Counted from the stretch's first letter, positions 44,989-55,683 are shown. The stretch is DNA of 64,000 nucleotides from Venturia oleaginea (GCA_013176395.1 JABMLP010000004.1:868001-932000); one strand, 5' to 3'. The notes: a model not told the origin generated them from the letters alone. Numbers and translations are program-made.

Positions 44989-45816
44989 AAGCGTTTTGTA
45001 GATGCCAAACAAACCTGCTGCCATTTAGCGAGAAAGTCGTTGGTTTCTGGATTTCTTTGTTGCGATGAGCCATTGTAACATCAGTTAACACGATCCAATA
45101 ATCTCGTATCGTTTTGGCGTAGCCATATATCTGTCAACTTCATGTGTGCTTTTCTGCTACAGATATACCATCTGACTGGATCATGATGCGCAATCGTTCT
45201 CGGATCCGGTCCTCTATAAACGCAAATCGGAAAGTACTGCCGCATGAGCGACAGAACTTTCTCGGCAGGCCTTCCCATGCGAAGCCATTAGCATCAGCAA
45301 TACACTGCTTAAAATCGGCTTTGGAAAAGGCTTACTACAGGTAGAATTTTTTGTGTAACTGAGCCATGGTTGTTATGTAAGTCGGATCCAAAGCGGCAAA
45401 GTCCCACAAACTGAATGTGTTACACCATCGCCTCGCAACGATAGGCTCGGGTGATCCGTTTGTCGTGCTACATCTAATCTTCGGACTTCTACACCTGAAA
45501 TTCGGCACCTTAAGCCTGCGAAATCTGGGGGTTTATGTTCTCTAGGATCTTACATATGATGGCTATGGCAATATCGGTATGGCGAAAGAATGGTTCGTGT
45601 TGCATCTGCTGCGATTTCATAGCTTCCCATGGTGGTACGAACGACTGAGTAGGAATGACGACAAAGGATGGTACAAGTGAGCGTGGGGTTGAGGAATGAG
45701 TATATAACCATCGAAACAGCATTACAACATCATCTTCATCAAACCACCATTCTCCTATCTGCCCCTCTCAAGAACGGTAGCCACCACTTCCACAACTTCA
45801 ATCTCACCAAGAAACC
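44989..45816. promoter_or_regulatory. spacer with TATA-containing promoter of the next gene
   Basis: No gene seen. TATATAA at 45701-45707 lies 110 bp before the ATG at 45817, followed by a C/A-rich leader typical of highly expressed fungal genes. Confidence 0.5.
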
Positions 45817-46234
45817 ATGCATTTCACAACCACTACTATCCTCGCTCTCCTGAGTGTCCTTGGCTCCATGGCTTCCCCAGTCGAGAACATCGAGCGCGAC
45901 ACCAACAAAGCCTTGAACGTTGGGTGGAAAGAAGGACCAGTTGGTAAGCTCCATCTCCCATCCTAACCCCGCGAGTACTGATCAGGTATACAGGCAACAT
46001 CAACAAAGCCGCTCTCAAAGACTGTGTCGCCAATTTAAGTTCTTGGAGCTCTGAATATTACTGCGGTGGTGAGAAGTACTTTACGATTATCTACAACTAC
46101 ATTTGGCAATTGCGACGTCTATATTGACTGCGCTCACTTAAAACTTGGTATTTTGATCAAACTGACTATGCTCTATAACTTTAGCTACTTTTTGTGACGT
46201 AGGACCATCTGTGGTGGTTGTTGATTGGCCGTAG
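45817..46234 (+). CDS. small secreted protein, 3' exon abutting a transposon
   Basis: Exons 45817-45943, 45994-46068 and 46185-46234 would give 83 residues. The signal peptide is MHFTTTTILALLSVLGSMA, followed by a pro-like segment SPVENIERD and a domain with LKDCVANLSSWSSEYYC. Intron 1 (50 bp, GTAAGC..CAG) is convincing. Intron 2 (116 bp, GTGAGA..TTTAG) leads to ATFC, a third cysteine. The frame then runs into DNA that also encodes the last codons of the pogo transposase on the other strand, so the original 3' end was probably replaced by the truncated transposon. No family recognised; effector-like by size and secretion. Confidence 0.6.
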
Positions 46235-48123
46235 GCTTAACATTATCATTCTCCCTCCACGTGACTTTAGGGCCGTATTTCAGTACCACAATCAGCGATT
46301 TCCTCTTACTTCCCTTTTGTGATAGCTTCTTCTGCTCTCTATCTTTAATCCTAGCCTTTTTGGCATCTTCTTGGAGTTGCTTTTGAGCCTGGCGGTCCTC
46401 CCTCTCTTGTTCAATCTGTTTTTGCTTTTTAACCTTCGCCTTTTCACGTGCTTCTCTTGCCTTCTCTCTATCACCCTTCCTCTGATTAACCTGTAATTGG
46501 GCTTCTTCTTTCGCCCTCTTTTTGGCTTCCTTCTCTGCTTCTTTAACCCTTGTAGCTTCATCTTTTTCTCTCTCCTTTTCAGCCAATCTGTCCCTCGCCT
46601 GCTGCACCTTCTTCGGGCTGAAAAACATTGCCCTACCATCCTCATCTTTTCTTAACTCCTCCATCATTGGTTTCCCGCGTTTACGGCGCTTCTTTTCAGT
46701 AGAAACTGCAAGCCGTAGGCCCTCATTTTCAGCTTTGAGGATAGCTACTTCTGACTGTAGGCTCACCATTGAGCGCTGCAATTTGCGGACCATCCGGTCA
46801 TTATTCTCTGCAACTGCAACCTCAAACATAGCTCGGATCTTCTCAATATCTCTCTCTGAAAGCGTGCTTTCATTGGATCTTGAACTTGAAGGCCGGAGAT
46901 CTGGTATCTCGCCGAGATTTAGAGTAACTTTGCTCAAAACCTTTGCAGGGTTGAAAGGAACAATACCAGTCTTCTCAAAAGCACCTAGTGTGTTCTTTTC
47001 AGTCATTGCTTTAGTATGTGCAGGCCAGAAGATAGAAAAGAACTCTCTTTTTGTCAACCTGCAGAGGCCGTGGGTTTTGTGAATTCACTCGGCTAAGAAT
47101 GTTGAGTAATATGAAGCCAAAGGCCCAAAGCAGCCGACGTCAAGTAGCTGCAATCTGTGCGTAGAATGTGGAGGGTAATTGACGACTATTATGCGGCGTA
47201 GAATGCAGAAATTGAGGAACCTCATTGTAAGGTGACTGCCGTGGCCGTCAATGTACAGTATTCGCCAATCTCGTCCGTTTCTGGCCTTGGGTTTGGAATA
47301 GCGATCGAACACTTCTGTAAGCCAGGAATAGCCAAGGTCATCATTTGTCCAGCCACTTGCTGATGAAGCAAAGTGTGCTATCTGTTCCTGGGGCTCAAAA
47401 TCGTCGAGCCAAGTATCCTGAAGGTCTCCAGAAACAGCCTGATAGATAACGCTTGGTGGAAGTACCGTGCCGTCAGCACATATACAGCCTACCATTGTCA
47501 CCCATTCTCTGTTCCCATCTTGCATTGCTCCTATCAAAAGCCCCTGTTCATACATTGCCTTATTCAAGACTCTCTTTCGCTGTTGTAGAACCCCAATCAA
47601 GAAGCCCTTTTCATCCATATTGTACTCATTCTGCACCTGTATCTCGTATTCCTTCTTTTTGACTTCCAACTGCTCAAAATCAGCTCAGAATGTGACTGCA
47701 AAGGGCTGTACTTACTCTCTCGAAATATTTGGCATATGAGATTGCAGAATCAGCATTTTTTCGAGCAACATCAAGGCCCTCAAGGTAGTCAGAGACTAGG
47801 ATCTTTCGGTGTACTTTGACGAATTCAGTACACCAGTTTTTGCCCGGCCTTTTGCCTCCAATCTCGGCCGCAAAATTTGATACCATTGAATTGGTTGGTG
47901 GAAGCCCTCTTGCAGATAACTTATTAATATAAGCTACAAGGTCCTGCTGTTGTTGATGGCTCAATAATGACTGCTTCTCCCATTTATCCTCCTTGGTAGA
48001 TTGCATACCACGGTGTCGCTTTGAGAGGGTTGAACGGTTGCATTTGTAGATTCTAGCATACTCAGAATAATTGGCAGAGTCTACGGATTCTAGGGCCTTC
48101 AAAGCCTCATCAATTGGAGCCAT
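46185..48123 (-). pseudogene. pogo-type transposase with one intron and one in-frame stop
   Basis: Exon 1 is 47716-48123 (136 codons, Psq-type HTH: EYARIYKCNRSTLSKRHRG). Intron 47670-47715 (46 bp, GTAAGT..GCTGAT..GCAG) follows. Exon 2 runs from 47669 to 46185 in one frame except for TGA at 47085-47087. The catalytic aspartates are in YNMDEKGFLIG, ILYIDGHGSH and LQLLDVGCFGPL. Beyond the stop the frame continues with LCRLTKREFFSIFWPAHTKA and a long Lys/Glu/Arg coiled coil ending at 46185. The single stop plus the missing terminal repeat make it non-autonomous. Confidence 0.8.
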
Positions 48124-48196
48124 ATTGATAGAGATATGAGGAAATTCACATTGTGGAGGGTGAGAAATGAGGTGTGCGTTACGGAGGGATGTGCGT
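46185..48196 (-). mobile_element. pogo-like DNA transposon, one end missing (F4)
   Basis: The upper end reads, in outward-to-inward direction, TA then ACGCACATCCCTCCGTAACG. It is a terminal repeat with GTAACGCAC doubled (48160-48196) and TA at 48197-48198, the same TA/ACG start as F1, F2 and F3. No matching repeat is found near 46100-46190. The other end was therefore lost, and the breakpoint falls at the end of the transposase frame, against a small secreted-protein gene. Confidence 0.65.
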
Positions 48197-48198
48197 TA

Positions 48199-48947
48199 CG
48201 CCGGGACCACTTCTATGCCTCATCCTTGTTCAAAGACCCCTCTTGTCCTAAACCAAAGCTTATCTTAGTTTTCCGGATGTAGTCGGCGGTTCAAACTACG
48301 CCAGCTCCGACGACTGCTTGTTGCGATGGTATGAATGCACGTATCGATCGTGGTCTAACCTCTGTCACATGTGATGATTGGGAGGGCGTTGCTGCGCACT
48401 GCTGGTTTCTGTATTGGACTTGATTGGTGGGCCTAAACTGGTTGGAGGAGAAGAGGTCTCCTAAACGGTCTTTATTTGGAAGAAGGTCCAGGATGGTTGT
48501 TTTGGGGCATTAACTTTGATTGGGACAATCGCTTCGACGTTCTTCTGGCAGGACTACCTTATGGTTATCTTTGGAAACGGTCCCTTTGATAAGTTGATAG
48601 AGTGGTACAGAAGGGTGTAATATGTTTGGTTCCTGGCCTCTCGTGTATTTTGTGGAATGATGGTTGATTATGAATATCTGACTATCTGTTGAAGAAGGAT
48701 TATGATGAGTGCAGAGTGTCTACCTCCCACCTGCTTACTGGCCCATTTAGTCAGAGTCCTCCACGCTGATACAAAAACGACGATGATCGCCACCCTTAAG
48801 TGGATAGAAATGGAAGGGCACGAAAAGGCCTAGTAGGATATTATATGGAGGGTTATACCAAGACCCTGAAGAGCAGAGGTATGGCCGCAGAGGCAAAACG
48901 AGGACGTAACATAAGCGGACCAGAATTCGTCAACCCTGTTGCAATCC
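48199..48947. other. spacer without a supported gene
   Basis: No conserved frame or repeat recognised. Confidence 0.35.
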
Positions 48948-49311
48948 TATTCACCGCATGGAATGTGCGGAGGTGTCTCTCGAGAATCTAGACCCGGACA
49001 TCACAGTTAGGTCTCGAGCCCGAATTCCGAGAGGGTCGAGTAAGGATCATGATAGCTACCTGTGTGCCGCGAGATTGTGAACACGTAGATAAGCGAAGCA
49101 TATATATTATTACCCAAGTATTCACCGCATGGAATGTGCGGAGGTGTCTCTCGAGAATCTAGACCCGGACATCACAGTTAGGTCTCGAGCCCGAATTCCG
49201 AGAGGGTCGAGTCCGAATTCCGAGAGGGTCGAGTAAGGATCATGATAGCTACCTGTGTGCCGCGAGATTGTGAACACGTAGATAAGCGAAGCATATATAT
49301 TATTACCCAAG
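48948..49311 (+). repeat. near-perfect 171-bp tandem duplication
   Basis: Copy 1 (48948-49118) and copy 2 (49119-49311) start TATTCACCGCATGGAATG and end ATTATTACCCAAG. Copy 2 has an extra 22 bp that repeats TCCGAATTCCGAGAGGGTC in tandem. The copies otherwise look identical, so the duplication is recent. No coding content is recognised. Confidence 0.85.
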
Positions 49312-49666
49312 TATTTGGGCCAATAGACGTGGATCCGGCAGCCTTGTGCCATCCTGCCCACCACGAGAAATACTATGTATACGGAGATGGGACGCGAATC
49401 TCCGCTCTTTGACCCGGATGCCACACACAGTTGCTAGCATATTCCAGAAATAGGACATACCAAGCGTGGAAGATTTCCATCGCTTTGGACCGAAAAAAAA
49501 GTATAGGTATAAGATGTTCCCCGGCCGCAGACTCATCTTTAGATACCATCGTCAACCATCATCTACGACCATCATAAACAATCAACATCATCAATCATCA
49601 TCTACGATCATCATAAACATCCACCATCAACGAAGCAAAGAGACAGCACCTCAAACAAATCTAATT
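49312..49666. promoter_or_regulatory. promoter and leader of the peptide gene
   Basis: An A-rich run and TATAAG at about 49508-49513 precede a leader with repeated ATCATCTACGA-CATCATAAAC units (49558-49630), a C/A-rich 5' UTR of fungal type. No other gene seen. Confidence 0.4.
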
Positions 49667-49933
49667 ATGAAGTTTTCCATGTTTGCCTTAGTTGCCCTTG
49701 CTACCCAATCTTTCGCTATACCAGTCTCTAGCCCAGGTCTGTTCCTACCATCCCCACATACTATAGCTTATGTCCCTCTTCGCCAATGCTAACACCCTTC
49801 CTAGACGGTAGCATTGAAGAGCGTCAGATTTTCTGTGTGCCTCAACCAGGCGTTCCCTGCAAAGTAAGTGTTAAATAGATCCTATATCACGTTCGTATAG
49901 CTAACTAGGCAACAGCAAGGATGCGATTGTTGA
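49667..49933 (+). CDS. 48-residue secreted cysteine-rich peptide precursor, three exons
   Basis: Exons 49667-49736, 49805-49863 and 49916-49933, with introns of 68 and 52 bp, give 48 residues. The first intron ends CCTAG. The second has GTAAGT, branch CTAAC and CAG. The signal peptide is MKFSMFALVALATQSFA. A short pro-region ends in EER, and the last 18 residues carry four cysteines (positions 34, 42, 46, 48) in a C-x7-C-x3-C-x-C pattern. The layout (signal, acidic pro-segment, basic residue, compact disulfide peptide) suggests maturation by KEX2-like processing in the Golgi and secretion. It is too short for ordinary gene finders. No family is recognised and the function is unknown; a signalling, antimicrobial or effector role is guesswork. 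Confidence 0.65.
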
Positions 49934-50154
49934 AACCGGATAAGGGAAGAAGGCTTTGGTCGGTGGACTTGAATAGAGATCAAATTGTCAAATTGCTACC
50001 TCGGGTGTATATAATCTTATACTTGATGCTCTAAACACATTCTTTTTGCTGTGATTGAATGCATTTGTATACAAGTATGATAGCTACCGTTCTCTCCACG
50101 CTGACGACGAAACACTGATTCTGAGAAAGACGTTGATACATGGCAAGAATTTCA
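49934..50154. other. short spacer before the transposon nest
   Basis: 3' region of the peptide gene; nothing else seen. Confidence 0.4.
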
Positions 50155-50220
50155 TAACGAACTTCACAAGCGAGTGGGCCACCTCACAAACGTAAACCGC
50201 CTTCGTAACAACGTCGCGTA

Positions 50221-51500
50221 ATGCCTCAACAACACGAAAAGCAGAAGATCTATAAAGAAGGAGATATATTCCTTGCTATCTCAGATATCAATTCAAAGCA
50301 AATCCAAGGCGAAAGACGCGCTGCAGTAATATATAGCGTACCTCGAACAACAGTACAACGCCGACGCGCCGGACAGCGCCCTCGACGCGAATGCGAGCCG
50401 AACTCGAAGCGATTGACAAAGCTGGAAAAGGAGGTGGTTATAAAGCGTTTTCTTAACGAAAGCTTACGCGGCCTACCGCCGTCGAAGGCCTACCTACAAG
50501 ATATATGGCTAATAAACTACTAAGAGAGCGGGGTGGGAAGCCTGTTGGCAAGAACTGGGTTAACAACTTTGTCACGGCAAGCAAAAGAGGTCATAGATCG
50601 GTCTATTGCTCTGAGTACTGGGTGTGATGAGAGAATCTTAGGTAGAGATCAAAAGACCTCAGAAGCGCAAAGATGTAGCGCTTTAGCCACAGGTGGCTGT
50701 GCACGCCACGCTAAGGCCACAAGGTAACGTGACTGCAGGATAGCCATGCCGTGCCGTCACAAACTTGGTAAAGCGTACGCCAGAGCTTACCACCCGATGG
50801 AGCCGTCCATACGATCGCCAGCGAGCTGCCTGCGAAGACCCGGCGGTAATTATACCCTGGTTCACACTTGTTCAGAGGATAAAGGCAGAGTACGGTATCA
50901 TAGACGAGGACACCTACAATTTTGATGAATCTGGCTTCTTAATAGGCAAGATATCGTCTAAGCGCCCAGGATCCTCTGCAAGTTCTATTGATGAGCAGGT
51001 CAGGCAGTTGAGTAAAGGCGCGCAGCAGATAGCACATGAAATGGTGTTGATGCGCGAAGAAACAGCGCGCCTTCGAGACGCAATTGAGGCAGTTACAAAG
51101 CGTAAGAGTCGCAAAAGGAGATATATATACGGACTGAGCAGACCTTGACAGCTGGTGAAGTAACTGACTTAGTTACTTCTATAAATGAATGCAGAGTCAG
51201 TGGAAAGTAATGGATATCAGTGAGGATTGTATTGAATGCATGGAAAGTAAGTACAATGGTTCACACGGTTTGAGTATACTGAAGATTCCTGCCAAGGTGG
51301 TAAACTACCCGAATCGGGGTGATGTCCGAGGCCTGCATACATTACTATAAGGGAGGGTGGTAATCGTAACGATGGTGAGAAGCCTGCGAAGAGGGTACGT
51401 GGAGAGAGGCACTGCGGCCGTTGCTGCGAGACTGGGCATAACTCCCGCACTTGTGAGGTAGAAATAGAGAATATAGATGATAGCGAAGCTTCTAAATAAT
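50221..51500 (+). pseudogene. transposase relic of F2
   Basis: The ATG at 50221 opens a Psq/HTH region (RRAAVIYSVPRTTVQRRR, LTKLEKEVVIKRFLNES). A frameshift near 50505 moves to KLLRERGGKPVGKNWVNNF, which is then cut by a MITE. Beyond it come YDRQRAACEDPAVI and DEDTYNFDESGFLIG (first catalytic Asp). The sequence then jumps to KRPGSSASSIDEQV, so the other two aspartates are deleted. A zinc knuckle (CGRCCETGHNSRTC) ends the relic at about 51465. It cannot be active. Confidence 0.82.
50570..50761 (+). mobile_element. 192-bp MITE-like insertion, hAT-type termini
   Basis: It interrupts the F2 transposase inside the NNF-V coding stretch. Ends are TGTCACGGCAAG and, on the other strand, TGTGACGGCACGG (12-bp imperfect inverted repeat). 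AACTT occurs on both sides (50565-50569, 50762-50766), with a longer imperfect match AACTTTGT/AACTTGGT. The second terminus is nearly identical to TGTGACGGTACGG at 2599 next to the hAT relic. There is no coding capacity. Confidence 0.6.
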
Positions 51501-51505
51501 ATTAT

Positions 51506-53862
51506 GACCATACAAGTACGAAGAGACTACCTCCTAGAGGTGATGGGAGTACACCGTGGAGTAGGAGTGGCCCACGGAAGAAACGCGGACAACACCCAGG
51601 TTCTGAGCGAAATTATCATGGGGACTCAGAGACTATGCCGCAGATAACTGCCGGAGACTAACCGTTGCACATGACAGATGTATCGCTTGGGAAAAGAGAC
51701 ATGGGGCGACATTTAACCCCACAAAGTACCAACTAATGCACTTCAAGCAGGCCAAACGGACGGAGGCCCAGCCAGGAGACATGGACTCTACAGTAGTGGT
51801 TGATGGGACTCCAGTAAAGGTAATGAAGAAGGAGATCAGGATGCTCGGGGTCTGGTTCGATCCGTCGTTGAGTTGGGAGTCTCATATAAACAGGGCCGTC
51901 GGCAAGGCCAGGGCAGCTATGGGAGCAATGGGGCGGCTGGTAGCCGGAATATTTGGACCATCATTGCGGAAGTCCAGACTCATTTATATAGCAGTGGTAA
52001 GACCTACCCTCCTATATGGGATCCAGGCGTGGGGATGCAATGACCGAGCTGGAGGTATTACGCGGGCACCGTACATGGAGCGATTGGCAAGAGTCCAGAG
52101 GGACTGCCTTAGGAAGGCAACCGGGGGCTATAGGCGAACCCCCGTTGTTGCGCTGGAAAGGGAGACGTCGGTCCAGCCGATGGACCTATACGTGGAGCAG
52201 CTCGTCCTGGAACGAGTGGGAGCGGTAAAGGACCACCCGGTGGAAAAAGAGATAGAACACACAGTTGAACTCATGTGGAAGGACATGGAGGCTGTCCCCC
52301 CACCACCAAGGGGGAGAAAAAGGAGAGGAAGACCCAGGGTACTCCCCCGGCGACCGGAGACACCGGCGGAGATGGGAGCTGCTAGACTAGCACTACGGGA
52401 GACGCAGTCCAACGAAATGCCTCAGTATCTCCCGCAGAGCTACCCAACTTATACTATGGAGGACCGGAGCCAGAGCCAAGACCGGGTCGACGACCCATTC
52501 ATACCGTTAGGAATAACCCCAACCTCCCGTCACCAAGACCAACGCTAGGGAGACCTACACATGAAGTGGGACCCTACAACCAGAGACGGGCCAATGCTAG
52601 GACGAGAAGGGAGCGAAGAAGGGCCGACGCTGAGGAACCGGGAGCCGAAAATAGGAGAAGAAGAGCTCGAAGGGGGGGAAACCTGCATAAATATAGGCTG
52701 CCCTCCAAAATCTCCGCGCTGCTGGAGGAGATATGGAGGGCAAGGTGGGAGGAGAAGAGAAGGAACAAGGCCGGTGCGACTTGGTCTAAGGAGTGGGAGG
52801 ACGAGACACTGGGACTGTACGATGGCCTCACGAAACTTGAAGCTACAGCGGTGTTTTTGATGAGAGCAGAGGTATTGGGACTCCGGTCCTGGCTGGCAGC
52901 AATACATGTGCCAGGGATAACCCCGGAATGCGCGTGTGGATGGCGACACCAGACACTAATTCATGTCTTCGACTTCTGCCCCAGATACAATAGAGACCAT
53001 CTGAGGAGCGAAACTGGTACAACATCGATACGTACGGCACTCAATACCAGCAAGGGATGCAAGGCTGCTGCTAGGTGGATGCTCGACAATAATATCCTGC
53101 CCTATCTTACCGTGGCAAACAACGCACAGAAGGAGGACAGGTCAAACTTCTCCGCGGCGCCGCGGCTGGTGGGGAGAGTTGAGTCAGAAGACACAGAGTA
53201 GAATGGGGGACGAGCAGAGACTACGGACGGGAAGGAGGAGAAGCTGAAGTGAGAAATGAGCGGAATTCCCGAACCATGGACGGTACAAACATCGTCCATC
53301 AGTACGAACTCCAGCCAACCAGGAGAAAGCGTTGGAGAGCTGAAGGTGCGATGAGGGTCTTGAGTAGGGACTGAGGAGAGAAGAGGAGGTGTGGACTGAA
53401 GATTGCTGTGAGGTGAAGGAGGGAGGAGAGATTGGGGTGGAAGTTGTTTATTTATTAACGGCGCGTTACCAGAGCGCGACGTGTCCGTTACCACGCCCTC
53501 ACCTGGACTCGCAATGTTTGGGTCCTCACGATGCTTGGCATATTGAATTCTGGTGTTGTAAAAATCCTGGACCCTGAATTTACAACAACAATGGCCAACT
53601 CGGAAACTGGACAACACCGGCCCGGAACAGAGGACTGGGAGCATTAGGACCGAAGGGTGTCCTATACTGACCACAGTATAAATGACTCGGGTAGTGAACG
53701 GGGAGGCATAGTTCGACGGCGCCGGTCCATGGACGGGGCGCGGTCTAGAAAGTGAAGAAAGGTTTTTTTATCCCAGAGAGTTGGGTTTTTGCAATTGTAG
53801 ATAGAGATTGTGGGCACACGGACATACGCCATTACATACCACGTAAAATCCGATTACTATTA
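51506..53862 (+). mobile_element. 5'-truncated LINE inserted in F2 (L2)
   Basis: The 5' target copy TAAATAATATTAT (51493-51505) matches a 3' copy TAAATA (53863-53868) plus AATACTAT (55686-55693), now split by F3. The 3' tail (GGGTTTTTGCAATTGTAGATAGAG to CGATTACTATTA) aligns with the 3' tail of L1 in divergent form. It holds only the C-terminal half of ORF2. Confidence 0.8.
51600..53201 (+). pseudogene. LINE ORF2 C-terminal part (L2)
   Basis: Translation matches L1 ORF2 throughout: AADNCRRLTVAHDRC, HGATFNPTKYQLMHFKQ, RMLGVWFDPSLSWESHI, IYIAVVRPTLLYGIQAWG. After a frame change near 52550 it continues GGNLHKYRLPSKISALLEEI, GLYDGLTKLEAT and CACGWRHQTLIHVFDFC, the C-terminal Cys/His motif. The catalytic FVDD region is upstream of the truncation and absent. 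Inactive. Confidence 0.85.
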
Positions 53863-53868
53863 TAAATA

Positions 53869-55683
53869 ACGTATTCCACCATCGAGCGGGTCAGTTTATG
53901 CCAAGACCAGCTGCTCCCTTATCAACATAATATGTCTCAACAACAAAACGCGCAATCATCTAACAGAGAAGGCAGAATCCAGCTTGCCTTTTCTGCCTAC
54001 AATACCCACCAATTCTGAAGCCTCCGGCGCGCTGCTGAGGCGTTTGATATACCTCCTTCAACATTGACTAGCCGATACAACGGAATCACGTATCGCCTAG
54101 ATACTCGCAACGCCCAACACAAGCTCACTACGACTGAAGAGCAGACAATTGTCCAATACATCCTCGACCTCGATTCGCGAGGATTCGCGCCCCGGCTGTG
54201 TGAGGTGGCAGATATGGCGGATAAACTACTAGGTGTACGCGGTAGAGAGCCAGTAGGGAAAAACTGGGCTGAGAGGTTTATAACGCGCTCAGATGAGCTC
54301 AAGATGGCCTTCAATCGAGCTAAGAACAGGCAGAGGATACTACAGGAAGATCCAGAGATTATTGGCGCGTGGTTCAAGCTCGTTACAGACACTAAGGCAA
54401 AGTACGGCATCCACGACGAGGATACGCACAACTTTGACGAGATTGGCTTCCAGATGGGCGTTATTGGGTCAATGAAGGTCGTCACAGCTTCTGAAAGACA
54501 TACACGGCCTAATTTAATCCAGCCAGGCGATCGCGAGTGGGTTACAGTTATCCAGAGCATCTGCGCCGCCGGGTATGCGACCCCGCCCTTCATTATCTAC
54601 AAAGGACGCGTTCATATCTCTGCGTGGTATGAGGATGCAGATATACCACAGAATTGGAAGCTCTCGGTCTCTGAGAACGGCTGTACAAACAACGCGCTTG
54701 GTCTTGAGTGGTTGAAGCACTTTAACGCGTATACAAAGGCGCGGCAGGTGGGGGTATACAGGCTGCTTATTTTGGACGGCCATGAGAGCCATCTCAACCA
54801 GGATTTCAAGGACTACTGCCTCGAAAACAAGATTGTAACCCTCTGCATGCCATCGCACTCGTCGCATATACTCCAGCCCCTTGACGTAGTCTGCTTCTCG
54901 CCGTTGAAGCGCAAGAACTCCCAACGCGTCCGGGACTTGGCACGCCGACCCGTGTACCATATCAACAAGGAAGGCTTTCTCCCTGCCTTCAAAGACGCGT
55001 TTTTCGACGTTTTTACGAAAGAGAACTGTCAAAAGGCTTTTGAGGCAGTAGGGCTAGTCCCTATCGACGCGCAGGTGGTGTTGGATCGCCTTGAAGTACG
55101 GCTACGTACCCCGCCAGAAACCCATCTCCCAGAAACGCCGTGGCAGTCCAAGACTCCAAGTAATACTTATGAATTTTGATCCCAATCCAAGCTCGTAAGC
55201 GAGTCCTTTACTCGGTCACCAGTTACTGCGCAGGCAGGCTTTTCCCAGCTTGTTAAGGGCGCTGAATTGATGCTACACCAAAACGCTCTGCTTGTTGCGC
55301 GTAACCGCGAGCTTGAAGAGCAATTAGCAGTAACAACGAACCGAAAATGGCGCAAAAGGAAGTGGATCCAGCAAGGTGGTACTATTGAGTATGGGACTGC
55401 AGCAGCGCAGGTAGCTGCAGAGGCGTCTATAGCGCCTCAGGGATCAAAGAAGGCTCGTGGTAGTGGTGGTCAAGAAACAGCCCGACCAATTCAACGGCGC
55501 TGTAGGAACTGCGGCGCAGCTGGGCATAATGCGCGAACTTGTAAAAAAGATATCAAGATATCTTCTGAATCAGATAGCAGCACGACGGACTTAGAATCTA
55601 TTGTTGATAGCGATTAAATTGAAGAGTCGTAACATAAGTTGGTCGTGCCAAGCCTTTTTGACCCGCTCGATGGTGGAACACGT
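53869..55683 (+). mobile_element. Fot1-like DNA transposon (F3) inside the LINE target duplication
   Basis: A 1,815-bp element with TA at 53867-53868 and 55684-55685. Inverted repeats begin ACGTATTCCACCATCGAG on the left and ACGTGTTCCACCATCGAG on the right arm, followed by CGGGTCA. It sits in the 3' target-site copy of L2, so it is younger than L2. The family is distinct from F1 and F2 but carries the same GCGAGCGGG-type subterminal motif (here TCGAGCGGGTC). Confidence 0.9.
53932..55617 (+). pseudogene. F3 transposase with two TGA stops
   Basis: A single frame of 562 codons from ATG 53932 to 55617, broken only by TGA at 54016-54018 and 55177-55179. HTH segments are LRRAAEAFDIPPSTLTSRYNG and the CENP-B-like VGKNWAERFITRSDEL. 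Catalytic aspartates are in HNFDEIGFQMG, LLILDGHESHL and ILQPLDVVCF. The C-terminus has a zinc knuckle CRNCGAAGHNARTC. Both stops lie where CGA (Arg) would fit the family, so each is one C-to-T change from open. The rest is undamaged, so inactivation is recent or mild. Confidence 0.88.

Noticed and set aside
50683..50865. Minus-strand frame containing KFVTARH, similar to HFVTARH of the hAT relic
   Set aside because: The similarity reflects the shared CCGTGCCGT-type terminal sequence of the MITE, not a transposase coding region.
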